Below are positions 24,017 through 32,060 of a stretch of 36,890 bases of DNA, one piece after another. The number at the start of each line of letters is the position of its first letter. Within the stretch, counting starts at the first letter, position 1. The notes below the pieces were generated by a model. That model was not told where the DNA came from, made no database searches, and saw only the letters and a program-made list of their open reading frames with translations. Source of the stretch: Alistipes sp. (GTDB lineage Bacteria > Bacteroidota > Bacteroidia > Bacteroidales > Rikenellaceae); NCBI GenBank assembly GCA_017501625.1, contig JAFVWO010000045.1, positions 1 to 36,890 of the forward strand, given 5' to 3'. Made by a program: the position numbers and the translations under genes.

Positions 24017-24046
24017 CAAAGGTAAGAAAAAGAATTGTGGTTTCAA
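24017..24046 (-). promoter_or_regulatory. nadK promoter
   Basis: On the minus strand TTG (24044-24046), 19 bases, TACCTTTG (24017-24024): a full Bacteroidetes match. Transcription would start near 24011 and run leftward. Only 6 bases separate this -7 box from the pdxJ -7 box, so RNA polymerase could hardly use both at once. Confidence 0.75.
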
Positions 24047-24075
24047 CTATTGAGACCCTATTTATTGCAACAAGC

Positions 24076-24810
24076 ATGACAAAATTAAGTGTAAATGTAA
24101 ATAAGATTGCTGTTGTGCGTAATTCGCGTGGCGGCAATGTGCCCAATTTGTTGAAGGCGGCACTCGATATTGAGCGCTTTGGCGCTGATGGCATTACTGT
24201 GCATCCGCGCCCCGATGCACGACACATACGCTACTCGGATGTGCGCGAGTTGAAGGCCAACATCGCTACGGAGTTGAATGTCGAGGGTAATCCTATCGAG
24301 AGTTTCTGTGAGCTTGTCGAGGAGGTACGCCCTGCGCAGGTTACGCTTGTCCCCGATGCCGAGGATGCCATCACGTCGTCGGCAGGTTGGGATACCATCA
24401 AGCATCGCGACTTTTTGCTGAAGATGTCGGAGCGTTTTCATAGGGCTGGCATACGTGTGTCAATCTTTGTAGACCCTGTTGTCGAGATGGTTGCGGCCGC
24501 CAAGGAGTGTGGTGCCGACCGCGTGGAGCTATATACCGAGGCTTACGCTTCGGGCTATGCTAAGGATCGCGAGGCTGCTATTGCCCCCTATGTTGCAGCT
24601 GCCGAGGAGGCACGTCGCGTAGGCCTCGGCCTCAATGCGGGCCACGACCTGAATACCGAGAACCTGCAATACTTCATTGAACGCATACCGTGGGTTGATG
24701 AGGTATCTATCGGTCACGCCCTTATCAGTGATGCCCTTTATTGGGGTTTGGAGAATACGGTGAGCACCTACCAGCGTTGTATCACGCGAGCTAACCAAAG
24801 CAAGCATTAG
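24076..24810 (+). CDS. pdxJ: Pyridoxine 5'-phosphate synthase
   Basis: 244 residues. It closes the pyridoxine ring from 1-deoxy-xylulose 5-phosphate and 3-amino-2-oxopropyl phosphate in vitamin B6 synthesis. Motifs along a TIM barrel: [70 protein letters not shown] and [13 protein letters not shown]. Length is usual. The reading frame is open further upstream, but those codons precede the promoter, so the ATG at 24076 is used. The next gene starts 1 base after the stop. Confidence 0.96.
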   Translation: MTKLSVNVNKIAVVRNSRGGNVPNLLKAALDIERFGADGITVHPRPDARHIRYSDVRELKANIATELNVEGNPIESFCELVEEVRPAQVTLVPDAEDAITSSAGWDTIKHRDFLLKMSERFHRAGIRVSIFVDPVVEMVAAAKECGADRVELYTEAYASGYAKDREAAIAPYVAAAEEARRVGLGLNAGHDLNTENLQYFIERIPWVDEVSIGHALISDALYWGLENTVSTYQRCITRANQSKH

Positions 24811-24811
24811 T

Positions 24812-26203
24812 ATGCCGCTCAGACACCCCATATTCAAGCATATAACCCGCGTTGTCGACCGCATGGGCGTTGAGGCCTATGTTGTCGGTGGCTATGTGCG
24901 TGACTACTACCTGCATCGCCCCTCGTCGGATGTCGACGTTGTGGTTGTGGGCAGTGGTGTCGCTGTTGCCGAGGAGTTGGCTCGCGAGTTAGGTGCTAAG
25001 GTGACAATATATAAGACCTATGGCACGGCCATGCTCCGCTGGAGAGATACGGAGGTGGAGTTTGTCGGTGCACGTAGGGAGAGTTATAGCCCCGAGTCGC
25101 GTAATCCGCATGTCGAGCCCGGCACGTTGGAGGATGACCAGCGCCGCAGAGACTTTACCATCAACGCCATGGCATGGTCGCTCAATGGTCATAATTTTGG
25201 TGAGCTTGTCGACCCGTTTGGTGGCATGGAGGATATGGAGGAGTGCATCATCCGCACGCCGTGCGAGCCTGATAAGACCTTCTCGGACGACCCCCTGCGT
25301 ATGATGCGTGCCGTGAGGTTTGCCTCGCAACTCGGCTTCGACATCGACGACGAGACGTTTGAGGGCATTGCACGTCAGGCCGAGCGCATTAAGATTATAA
25401 CCAAGGAGCGCATCGCTGTGGAGCTAAACAAGATAATGGCCTCACCCGTGCCCTCGATAGGTCTTACTCTCATGCACACTTCGGGCTTACTGCAATATGT
25501 GCTTCCGGAGCTTGAGCGCATGTCGGGAGTGGAACGTAGAGGTAAGCATGCGCATAAGGATAACTTTGAGCATACGATGAAGGTGCTCGACAACCTCGCC
25601 AAGCGCTCCGATGATATATGGCTTCGTTGGGCAGCGCTCTTGCACGATATAGGCAAGCCTACGACCAAGGCCTACGACCCGCGACAGGGGTGGACATTCC
25701 ACCAGCATGAGGCTGTCGGCTCGAAGATGATACCGCAGCTCTTCCGTCGTTTGAAGCTGCCGATGAACGAGCCTATGCGCTTTGTGCAGAAGATGGTGTT
25801 CCTGCACATGAGACCTATCGTGTTGTCGGAGGATTTGGTTACGGACTCTGCCGTGCGTCGTCTCTTGTTCGAGGCGGGTGACGATGTGGATAAGCTTATG
25901 ACCCTATGTGAGGCCGATATAACCTCGGGTAACGACAATAAGGTGAGGCTCTACCTCAAAAATTTCGAGCTTGTGAGGGCTAAGATGCGCGACCTTGAGG
26001 AGCGCGATAGGGTGCGTAACTTCCAGCCACCGATTACGGGTGACGTCATCATGCGTACCTATAACCTTCCCCCATCGAGTGTCATAGGCGAGATTAAGGA
26101 GGTGATTAAGAATGCTATCCTCGATGGCGTTATTCCCAACGACTACGATGCGGCCTATAAGCTTATGAAGGAGGAGGCAGCGAATAGAGGTATAACAAAG
26201 TAA
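24812..26203 (+). CDS. cca: CCA tRNA nucleotidyltransferase / HD-domain poly(A) polymerase-type
   Basis: 463 residues. Adds or repairs the CCA end of tRNAs. The nucleotidyltransferase core is AYVVGGYVRDYYLHRPSSDVDVVVVG (two carboxylates in DVDV) and RRDFTINAMAW; then DPLRMMRAVRFASQLGFDID, KERIAVELNKIM, and an HD phosphohydrolase motif WAALLHDIGKPTT with a following His in HQHEAVGSKM. A long helical C-terminal part ends the protein. The arrangement equals class II bacterial CCA enzymes with an HD domain. It starts right after pdxJ and is likely cotranscribed with it. Confidence 0.94.
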   Translation: MPLRHPIFKHITRVVDRMGVEAYVVGGYVRDYYLHRPSSDVDVVVVGSGVAVAEELARELGAKVTIYKTYGTAMLRWRDTEVEFVGARRESYSPESRNPHVEPGTLEDDQRRRDFTINAMAWSLNGHNFGELVDPFGGMEDMEECIIRTPCEPDKTFSDDPLRMMRAVRFASQLGFDIDDETFEGIARQAERIKIITKERIAVELNKIMASPVPSIGLTLMHTSGLLQYVLPELERMSGVERRGKHAHKDNFEHTMKVLDNLAKRSDDIWLRWAALLHDIGKPTTKAYDPRQGWTFHQHEAVGSKMIPQLFRRLKLPMNEPMRFVQKMVFLHMRPIVLSEDLVTDSAVRRLLFEAGDDVDKLMTLCEADITSGNDNKVRLYLKNFELVRAKMRDLEERDRVRNFQPPITGDVIMRTYNLPPSSVIGEIKEVIKNAILDGVIPNDYDAAYKLMKEEAANRGITK

Positions 26204-26216
26204 TACTAAGAGTGTT

Positions 26217-27305
26217 ATGCTTTGGTTCGGGTTGGCGGTTATGGCTCTTTATGTGGCTGGCAACGGCTACGTGTTTTGGCGTTTGTGGCAGGTTATGTCG
26301 CCTATGCCCATGGCTCTGCGTGTAGGCTTTGCTGTGGTTTTCTGGACTGTTGCTATGCTCTTCTTTGTGGCTATGGCTATGCGGAACAGCGAACATAGCC
26401 CCGTGCTTACGAAGGCGATGATGTGGCTTGGTACTACGTGGATGGTGTTCATCCTGTACATGGTGCTTGCCACGGCCCTCTTCGACATCGTTCATCTCTT
26501 CGTTCCCGCCCTAAATCATGGCGTGCTCTACGCCCTTGGCATCACCACGGTGCTGCTTGTATATGGCAGTATAAACTATCACCACCCTCGCGTTGAACAT
26601 ATTGATGTAGAGCTCGATAAGAGTATCGCGGGCGATGGTATGCGTATGGTCATGGCTTCGGACATACACCTCGGCTATGGTACTGACCGCCGAGACTTGG
26701 AGAGGTATGTCGAGATGATTAATCGTGAGCAGCCCGATGTCGTTGTCATCGTTGGCGACCTTATCGATAACAGCATCACCCCCGTGCTACGTGAGCGCAT
26801 GGGCGAGGTGTTGGATAGAATAGATGCCCCCAACGGGGTGTATGTCGTGCCGGGAAACCATGAGTATATCAGCGGCATAGAGGCGTGCGAGGTCTTCATC
26901 CGCGACACGAAGGCAACGCTTCTGCGTGATAGTGTTGTGACCCTTCATTCGGGAGTCCAGATTGTCGGTCGCGATGACCGCATGAATCGCCATCGTAAAT
27001 CGCTCGACGAACTTATTGAGGGTGTTGATATGTCGCGCCCTGTTGTTGTCCTCGACCACCAGCCTTACGACATTGCTCGGAGCAATGCGCTCGGTGTCGA
27101 TATTCACCTCTCGGGACACACACACCGCGGACAGATATGGCCCTTGAGCCTTCTTACGGATGCTATGTACGACCAGAGCCACGGCTACCGTCGCTGGTCA
27201 CACACCCACGCCTATGTGTCATGTGGACTATCGCTCTGGGGCCCTCCCTTTAGGATAGGCACGCATAGCGACCTCGCTGTCATAGATATTCGGGGTCGAG
27301 AGTAG
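26217..27305 (+). CDS. Membrane-anchored metallophosphoesterase
   Basis: 362 residues. The N-terminal 120 residues hold about four hydrophobic helices. The metal-binding domain follows: MASDIHLGYG (DxH), VVIVGDLIDN (GDxxD), PGNHEYISG, DHQPYD and LSGHTHRGQIW. This is the set of the calcineurin-like YkoQ/YaeI type, which often cleaves lipid or cell-wall phosphoesters at the membrane face. It starts 13 bases after the CCA gene stop and is convergent with the acetyltransferase gene 6 bases away. Substrate unknown. Confidence 0.92.
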   Translation: MLWFGLAVMALYVAGNGYVFWRLWQVMSPMPMALRVGFAVVFWTVAMLFFVAMAMRNSEHSPVLTKAMMWLGTTWMVFILYMVLATALFDIVHLFVPALNHGVLYALGITTVLLVYGSINYHHPRVEHIDVELDKSIAGDGMRMVMASDIHLGYGTDRRDLERYVEMINREQPDVVVIVGDLIDNSITPVLRERMGEVLDRIDAPNGVYVVPGNHEYISGIEACEVFIRDTKATLLRDSVVTLHSGVQIVGRDDRMNRHRKSLDELIEGVDMSRPVVVLDHQPYDIARSNALGVDIHLSGHTHRGQIWPLSLLTDAMYDQSHGYRRWSHTHAYVSCGLSLWGPPFRIGTHSDLAVIDIRGRE

Positions 27306-27311
27306 ATATCC

Positions 27312-27902
27312 TTACTCCTCTTCGTGGTGCCTGCATTTGTCCGCAGTCGCCACACGCTGTAAGTGCCACATATCGTGGCCGAGAAACTTCTTCATGCCAA
27401 CGCGCACAAAGCCGAGTTCCGCATATAGCTTTTCGGCCTTCGGGTTATTGACATCGACGATAAGTCCCACGCGCTCATGCCCTTCGGCAAAGGCTCTATC
27501 ACTCATGGCGTTAAGCAGGGCACTACCCACGCCCATGCCTCGAAACGGTGGAAACACCCCCAACGAATCTAAATAAAACTCTCCCGATGAGGTCTCATCT
27601 TCGATGTGTGGCACATCCCCAAGGTGTTCCAATAGTAGCGGAAATATAGGCTCGCGCAGCTCCATGAGGCGGGCGCCATCGTAGCCTACAAGAGCCCCTG
27701 CAACCGCGCCATCGACCTCCGCAACGAGTGTGTTGCGATAGCTATATTGTGAGTTGTCGCTTGCGGCAAGGGTGAGAAACACGGGATATATGGGGTGTGA
27801 GGTGTCGTAGCCCACGGCCATACACACTACCTGCGCAATATGGGCCGCATCCTCGCGACGTGCTGCGCGTATGGTTATCTTTGGTGTTCCTGTCATATCC
27901 AT
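27312..27902 (-). CDS. GNAT-family N-acetyltransferase
   Basis: 196 residues with ATG 27902 as start (ATG 27896 is the alternative). The core reads ITIRAARREDAAHIAQVV, LVAEVDGAVAGALVGYDGARL, then FYLDSLGVFPPFRGMGVGSALLNAM (the acetyl-CoA Q/RxxGxG/A loop as RGMGVG) and VGLIVDVNNPKAEKLYAELGFVRVG. This is a standard GNAT order. The acyl acceptor cannot be inferred. The reading frame extends upstream, but the promoter sits inside that stretch, so it is excluded from the gene. Confidence 0.9.
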   Translation of the reverse strand: MDMTGTPKITIRAARREDAAHIAQVVCMAVGYDTSHPIYPVFLTLAASDNSQYSYRNTLVAEVDGAVAGALVGYDGARLMELREPIFPLLLEHLGDVPHIEDETSSGEFYLDSLGVFPPFRGMGVGSALLNAMSDRAFAEGHERVGLIVDVNNPKAEKLYAELGFVRVGMKKFLGHDMWHLQRVATADKCRHHEEE

Positions 27903-27906
27903 ACCG

Positions 27907-27936
27907 CAAAGGTAGTAAAATCTTTTAGCTATGCAA
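27907..27936 (-). promoter_or_regulatory. Promoter of the acetyltransferase gene, almost leaderless
   Basis: On the minus strand TTG (27934-27936), 19 bases, TACCTTTG (27907-27914): a full match. The -7 box ends 4 bases before the ATG at 27902, so the transcript should begin at or within a few bases of the start codon. Confidence 0.75.
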
Positions 27937-27999
27937 TCGAATTGTTGCTTCGCAGTCAATTCATCCACCTTGTGGTGTTATAATCCTTATCGTCGTTTT

Positions 28000-29412
28000 C
28001 TACCCTCTACGGCGTAGTTTTACGACATTCTCCACGTGGTGTGTATGAGGGAACATATCCACGGGTTGAACGGCGAGAATGTCGTACATGTCGCTTAGCA
28101 GTGCGAGGTCGCGAGCCTGTGTCGAGGGGTTACAACTAACATAGACCATGCGCTCCGGAGCGGCACGCTTGATGACCTCGATAACGCGCTCGTCGACACC
28201 TGCACGTGGCGGGTCGAGGATGATGACATCGGGGCGGCCGTTGCGCTCGACAAAATCGTCGCTAAGGACATCCTTCATATCGCCGGCGTAGAACGTCGTA
28301 TTATCTATATTGTTGAGTTTAGAGTTGATAACAGCATCCTCGATAGCCTCGGGGACATACTCCACGCCCACAACCTTCTTGGCACGTCGGGCACAGAAGT
28401 TGGCGATGGTACCCGTACCTGTGTATAGGTCGTAGAGCACATCGCTATCCTGCAACTCGGCAAACTCGCGTGTGACCTTATACAGTTCGTATGCCTGCTC
28501 CGAGTTGGTCTGATAGAACGACTTGGGACCCACCTTGAACTTCAACCCCTCCATCTCTTCGATGATATGGTCCTTGCCAGCAAAGCATATAGGTTCGCGG
28601 TCGCCAAGCGAGTCGTTCCACTTGTCGTTAATCATATATATGAGCGACGTAATCTCGGGGAACATCTCCCTAAGATGTGACATCAGGGCGTTGATGCGCT
28701 CGGTGTCGTTCTCGTTGAAGGCGATGATGACCATGACCTCACCCGTCGAGGCTGTACGTATCACCATCGTGCGCATTAGTCCCTCGTGAGCACGGGCATT
28801 GTGGAATGTATAGCCATGCTCCAAGCAGAAGGCCTTGGTGGCAAGACGTATGCGGTTTGAGAGGTCTACTTGCAGATGACACGTCTTGATATCCAATACC
28901 TTGTCGAAGCATCCGGGGATATGAAATCCAACGGCGGGTGTCGATGCTATCTCGCCAGCCTCGGCAATCTCCTCATACGTGAGCCAGCGCTTGTCGGCAA
29001 ACGTGAACTCCAGCTTATTACGATACTCGCGTGTACGTGCCGAGCCTAAGCAGGGGCGCACCTCGGGGATGTCGAGGTGTCCGATGCGTATAAGCTGGTC
29101 CTCGACCTGCTTTGTCTTCTGCTTTAGCTGCTCCTCGTATGGCAGATTCTGCCACTTACAGCCGCCACACACGCCAAAGTGCTCACAGAAGGGCGCCACC
29201 CTTAGGGGTGACTGCTCGATGAAGCGCACCACCGTTCCCTCCATATAGCGGCGGTGATGCTTGCGTATCTGCACGTCTACGACATCGCCAGGTATGGTCA
29301 TAGGCACAAAGACAACCTGATTGTCGTGCTTACCCATAGCCTTACCCTCGGCAGCAAGCGTAGTGATATGTAGACCCTCAATCAGAGGATAATCCTTTCT
29401 TCTCTTTCCCAT
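28000..29412 (-). CDS. rlmD: 23S rRNA (uracil-5-)-methyltransferase, RlmD/RumA type
   Basis: 470 residues from ATG 29412. Methylates a uracil of 23S rRNA at C5. An N-terminal TRAM-like RNA-binding domain (FVPMTIPGDVVDVQIRKHHRRYMEG) is followed by an iron-sulfur cluster site (C in FCEHFGVCGGCKWQ and a fourth Cys in DIKTCHLQ). The SAM domain has KVGPKSFYQTN, YDLYTGTGTIANF, VVGVEYVPEAI, IILDPPRAGVD and the catalytic Cys in VYVSCNPST. RumA, RlmCD and TrmA share these motifs; the target base is therefore not proven. It lies 10 bases after trmB. Confidence 0.9.
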   Translation of the reverse strand: MGKRRKDYPLIEGLHITTLAAEGKAMGKHDNQVVFVPMTIPGDVVDVQIRKHHRRYMEGTVVRFIEQSPLRVAPFCEHFGVCGGCKWQNLPYEEQLKQKTKQVEDQLIRIGHLDIPEVRPCLGSARTREYRNKLEFTFADKRWLTYEEIAEAGEIASTPAVGFHIPGCFDKVLDIKTCHLQVDLSNRIRLATKAFCLEHGYTFHNARAHEGLMRTMVIRTASTGEVMVIIAFNENDTERINALMSHLREMFPEITSLIYMINDKWNDSLGDREPICFAGKDHIIEEMEGLKFKVGPKSFYQTNSEQAYELYKVTREFAELQDSDVLYDLYTGTGTIANFCARRAKKVVGVEYVPEAIEDAVINSKLNNIDNTTFYAGDMKDVLSDDFVERNGRPDVIILDPPRAGVDERVIEVIKRAAPERMVYVSCNPSTQARDLALLSDMYDILAVQPVDMFPHTHHVENVVKLRRRG

Positions 29413-29422
29413 TGTCGTAAGA

Positions 29423-30175
29423 TTAAAACGCTTTAGTACGATTCTCCTCGGCATCCTTCTCTAAAACATCGTCACCCTCCCAGTCGAAGTGCTCAAATGT
29501 GGTGCAACGTCCCAAGCGGAAGCGTGTATATGTTATAGGCAGCCCCATGGCGACAAACTTAGTCTCGTAGGCCGTCTTCACCGAGAGCACCTCGTCGGCA
29601 TACCCCGAGCCGTAAATGTCGTCATTCTGCACCTCCACATCGAGGCCGAGGCGGTCGATGACAGCGGCCGTATAGTTATACAGGTGCTTAGAGTCGGTCT
29701 TGAGGTTGATGACACCCTCCGTGCCAAGCATCTGCTTATAGTCGGCAAGGAAGAGGGGTGACGTCAGGCGCTTCTTTGCACGGCGGCTCTTAAGCTGCGG
29801 GTCGGGGAAGGTTATCCATATCTCCGCGACCTCGCCCTCGGCAAAGAACGAGCGTATGAACTCTATGCGCGTGCGCACGAAGCCCACATTCGACATGCCG
29901 CGCTCTGTGGCGGTCTTAGCACCGCGCCACATGCGGGCACCCTTGATGTCGATGCCTATATAGTTCTTGTCGGGGTTGCGCTCTGCGAGTGCCACGGTAT
30001 ACTCACCGCGACCACAACCCAGCTCCAAGATAATGGGGTTGTTGTTGTGGAAGAAATCCTCGTGCCAGCGCCCCTTCAGCGCATGATTCTTATGGAATAT
30101 CTCCTCAAACTCGGGCTGTACCATGCACTTAAAGGTGAGATTCTCGGCAAATTTTCTCAGCTTATCTTTTCCCAT
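29423..30175 (-). CDS. trmB: tRNA (guanosine(46)-N7)-methyltransferase
   Basis: 250 residues. Makes m7G at position 46 of the tRNA variable loop. Motifs: LELGCGRGEYTVALAERN (SAM site), YIGIDIKGARMWRGA, RIEFIRSFF, IWITFPDPQLKSRRAKKRLTSPLFL (TFPDPQ and the basic follow-up) and NLKTDSKHLYNYT. The family order is intact. It lies between gldH and rlmD in the same minus-strand operon, so rRNA and tRNA methylation are grouped here. Confidence 0.95.
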   Translation of the reverse strand: MGKDKLRKFAENLTFKCMVQPEFEEIFHKNHALKGRWHEDFFHNNNPIILELGCGRGEYTVALAERNPDKNYIGIDIKGARMWRGAKTATERGMSNVGFVRTRIEFIRSFFAEGEVAEIWITFPDPQLKSRRAKKRLTSPLFLADYKQMLGTEGVINLKTDSKHLYNYTAAVIDRLGLDVEVQNDDIYGSGYADEVLSVKTAYETKFVAMGLPITYTRFRLGRCTTFEHFDWEGDDVLEKDAEENRTKAF

Positions 30176-30198
30176 AGGGTTAAATCTTAAAAAGCTTC

Positions 30199-30636
30199 TT
30201 ACTCTACAATTTTGGGCTCGGTTATGACAATGCCCACCGAGCTTATGCCCTCGGCGGTATGCGTAGGCTTCAGACGAAAGAGGTATCTGCCCTTATGCCC
30301 AAGTACGGCATTGTGGCGATACGTGAACGTATGCTCCGCAGGGCGCATGTCGCCCATCTGCGGGATATGCAACATAAAGGGCTCGGCGGCAACGAGCGAG
30401 TCGGGAGATATCGTGAGTATTGTGAGTTCCACCCTCTCCGACACATGTTCGCCACCATAGCGCACGACGATGCCTATGTCACGTTTCGATAGCGTATCTA
30501 CATTGTCGTAGACGAAATCCTCGGCCGTAGACCATCTGTGGTGCTCCGTGTCGTGCATATCCACACTACGCCCCGTGCCACCACATGCCACCATGATACA
30601 CGCTGCCACAAGGGCATATATAAGATGTCGCACCAT
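30199..30636 (-). CDS. gldH: GldH-family lipoprotein
   Basis: 145 residues from ATG 30636 (GTG 30639 overlaps the ricT stop). The signal ends in the lipobox ACIMVACGG, so the mature N-terminal Cys is lipidated. The rest is beta-rich and ends IVITEPKIVE. GldH was first described as a gliding-motility lipoprotein of flavobacteria; non-gliding Bacteroidales keep it next to ricT, so its role there is not motility and is unknown. Its start is virtually fused to the end of ricT. Confidence 0.8.
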   Translation of the reverse strand: MVRHLIYALVAACIMVACGGTGRSVDMHDTEHHRWSTAEDFVYDNVDTLSKRDIGIVVRYGGEHVSERVELTILTISPDSLVAAEPFMLHIPQMGDMRPAEHTFTYRHNAVLGHKGRYLFRLKPTHTAEGISSVGIVITEPKIVE

Positions 30637-30638
30637 CA

Positions 30639-31973
30639 CTACTGCTCCTTTGTCTCCTCCTTACCACTGCGCTCAGCACGCTCCGCGCCATTACGACGGC
30701 CACGACCATTGCGGCCACGGCGCTCCTTGCGCTCGCCCTGACCACGCTGCTCACCGCGCTCCTTAGCATCGTTGTTTGAGGGCTCCTTCGATGGCTCCGT
30801 AGCCTCCTCAGCCGCCTGCTTCTCGCCCTTTGCGCGGTCATCACGTTTATCACCACGGCGCTTATTACGCTTGTTGCGTTTCGATTTATTGTCGAAGCGT
30901 GTGATGCTATCCTCCTCGCTACGATATGTAGGCTCGGCAACAACCTCCTCGGCACCATCGCCCACAAGGGTCTCGGCCTTCTCGCCGGCACGGTTGAGTG
31001 TCAATATCTCCTTCACACGGCTTACGGGCAATGTCGTAAGGTTGGCCATGGCATTCTTGCTCGTCGAGAATGTCATCGTACCCGCCAAGGGGTCTATTTT
31101 AATGAGATGATACTCGCCATCGAGGGTCTGCAGAGGCTCCTTGAGGCGCGGTATCGTGCGACGTGCGTCGGCATATACGTCGTACTCGTACATGAGGCAG
31201 CACTTAAGCTTCGAGCACTGACCCGCCAACTTTTGCGGGTTGAGCGATATCTCCTGCACACGTGCCGCATTTGTTGTCACACTCGAAAAGCTCGACATCC
31301 ACGATGCACAGCATAGCTCCCTGCCACAAGCGCCGATGCCGCCTATGCGCCCCGCCTCCTGACGTGCGCCAATCTGCTTCATCTCGATGCGTATATGAAA
31401 TCTCTCGGCAAAGACCTTGATAAGCTCGCGGAAGTCGACACGCTCGTCGGCTATGTAGTAGAATATGGCCTTGAGCTTATCGCCCTGATACTCCACATCG
31501 CCAATCTTCATGTTGAGGCCCATGTCGGCAGCAATCTGTCGCGAGGCTATCATCGTCTCGTGTTCGAGGGCTATGGCCTCCTGCCAACGCTCAATATCGT
31601 AGGGTCGCGCCTTGCGATATATCTTCTTGAACTCGCCATTGTGGGGGTTGAAGCCCACGCGACGCATCTGCTTAGCCACCATGTCGCCCGTGAGCGATAT
31701 GATGCCTATGTCGTGGCCGGGTTGCGCCTCCACAGCGACTATATCGCCGCGCTTGAGGTCTAAGCCGTTTACATTCTGATAGTACGAGCGGCGCGTATTC
31801 TTAAATCGCACCTCGAAGATGTCCGTAGGTATATTCGCGGGATACTCCTCTAACCAATTTGTCTCGTGTAGTTTGTAGCACCCCTCCGAGGCGCGTGCTC
31901 CAATCTCCTCGCCACAATCGCAGAAGATACATCCGCGCCCAATCTCGGGTATATGTTTCTTATTACAACTCAT
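30639..31973 (-). CDS. ricT: RicT/PSP1-family protein with basic low-complexity tail
   Basis: 444 residues. The central PSP1 domain has KAIFYYIADERVDFREL and the cysteine-rich block GRELCCASWMSSF plus CSKLKCCLMYEYDVY; more cysteines occur at the N-terminus (GRGCIFCDCGEEIG). In Bacillus RicT works in the Y-complex that steers RNase Y. From about residue 361 to the end the protein is a disordered stretch made almost only of Lys, Arg, Glu and Asn with GRGRRNG pieces, suggestive of RNA binding. First gene of the ricT-gldH-trmB-rlmD operon. Confidence 0.9.
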   Translation of the reverse strand: MSCNKKHIPEIGRGCIFCDCGEEIGARASEGCYKLHETNWLEEYPANIPTDIFEVRFKNTRRSYYQNVNGLDLKRGDIVAVEAQPGHDIGIISLTGDMVAKQMRRVGFNPHNGEFKKIYRKARPYDIERWQEAIALEHETMIASRQIAADMGLNMKIGDVEYQGDKLKAIFYYIADERVDFRELIKVFAERFHIRIEMKQIGARQEAGRIGGIGACGRELCCASWMSSFSSVTTNAARVQEISLNPQKLAGQCSKLKCCLMYEYDVYADARRTIPRLKEPLQTLDGEYHLIKIDPLAGTMTFSTSKNAMANLTTLPVSRVKEILTLNRAGEKAETLVGDGAEEVVAEPTYRSEEDSITRFDNKSKRNKRNKRRGDKRDDRAKGEKQAAEEATEPSKEPSNNDAKERGEQRGQGERKERRGRNGRGRRNGAERAERSGKEETKEQ

Positions 31974-32000
31974 CGTCTGTTATATATATACAATTCGGGG

Positions 32001-32008
32001 TAAAGGTA
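32001..32008 (-). promoter_or_regulatory. Possible ricT promoter -7 element
   Basis: On the minus strand TACCTTTA is one base off TAnnTTTG, 28 bases before the ricT start. A TA-repeat (31981-31990) lies between. No TTG at the standard distance. Confidence 0.3.
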
Positions 32009-32037
32009 CGAAAAAAAGTGCGAAATGAAAAACGTGA

Positions 32038-32052
32038 GGCAAAAATATTGCC
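32038..32052 (-). terminator. Candidate terminator of the barrel-protein gene
   Basis: On the minus strand GGCAA and TTGCC (32038-32052) form a 5-bp stem with a 5-base loop, extended by outer AAACG/CGTTT pairing with a bulge, and followed by a T-rich stretch (32022-32030). It lies 9 bases after the stop of the gene. Short and imperfect. Confidence 0.35.
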
Positions 32053-32060
32053 GTTTCCCA

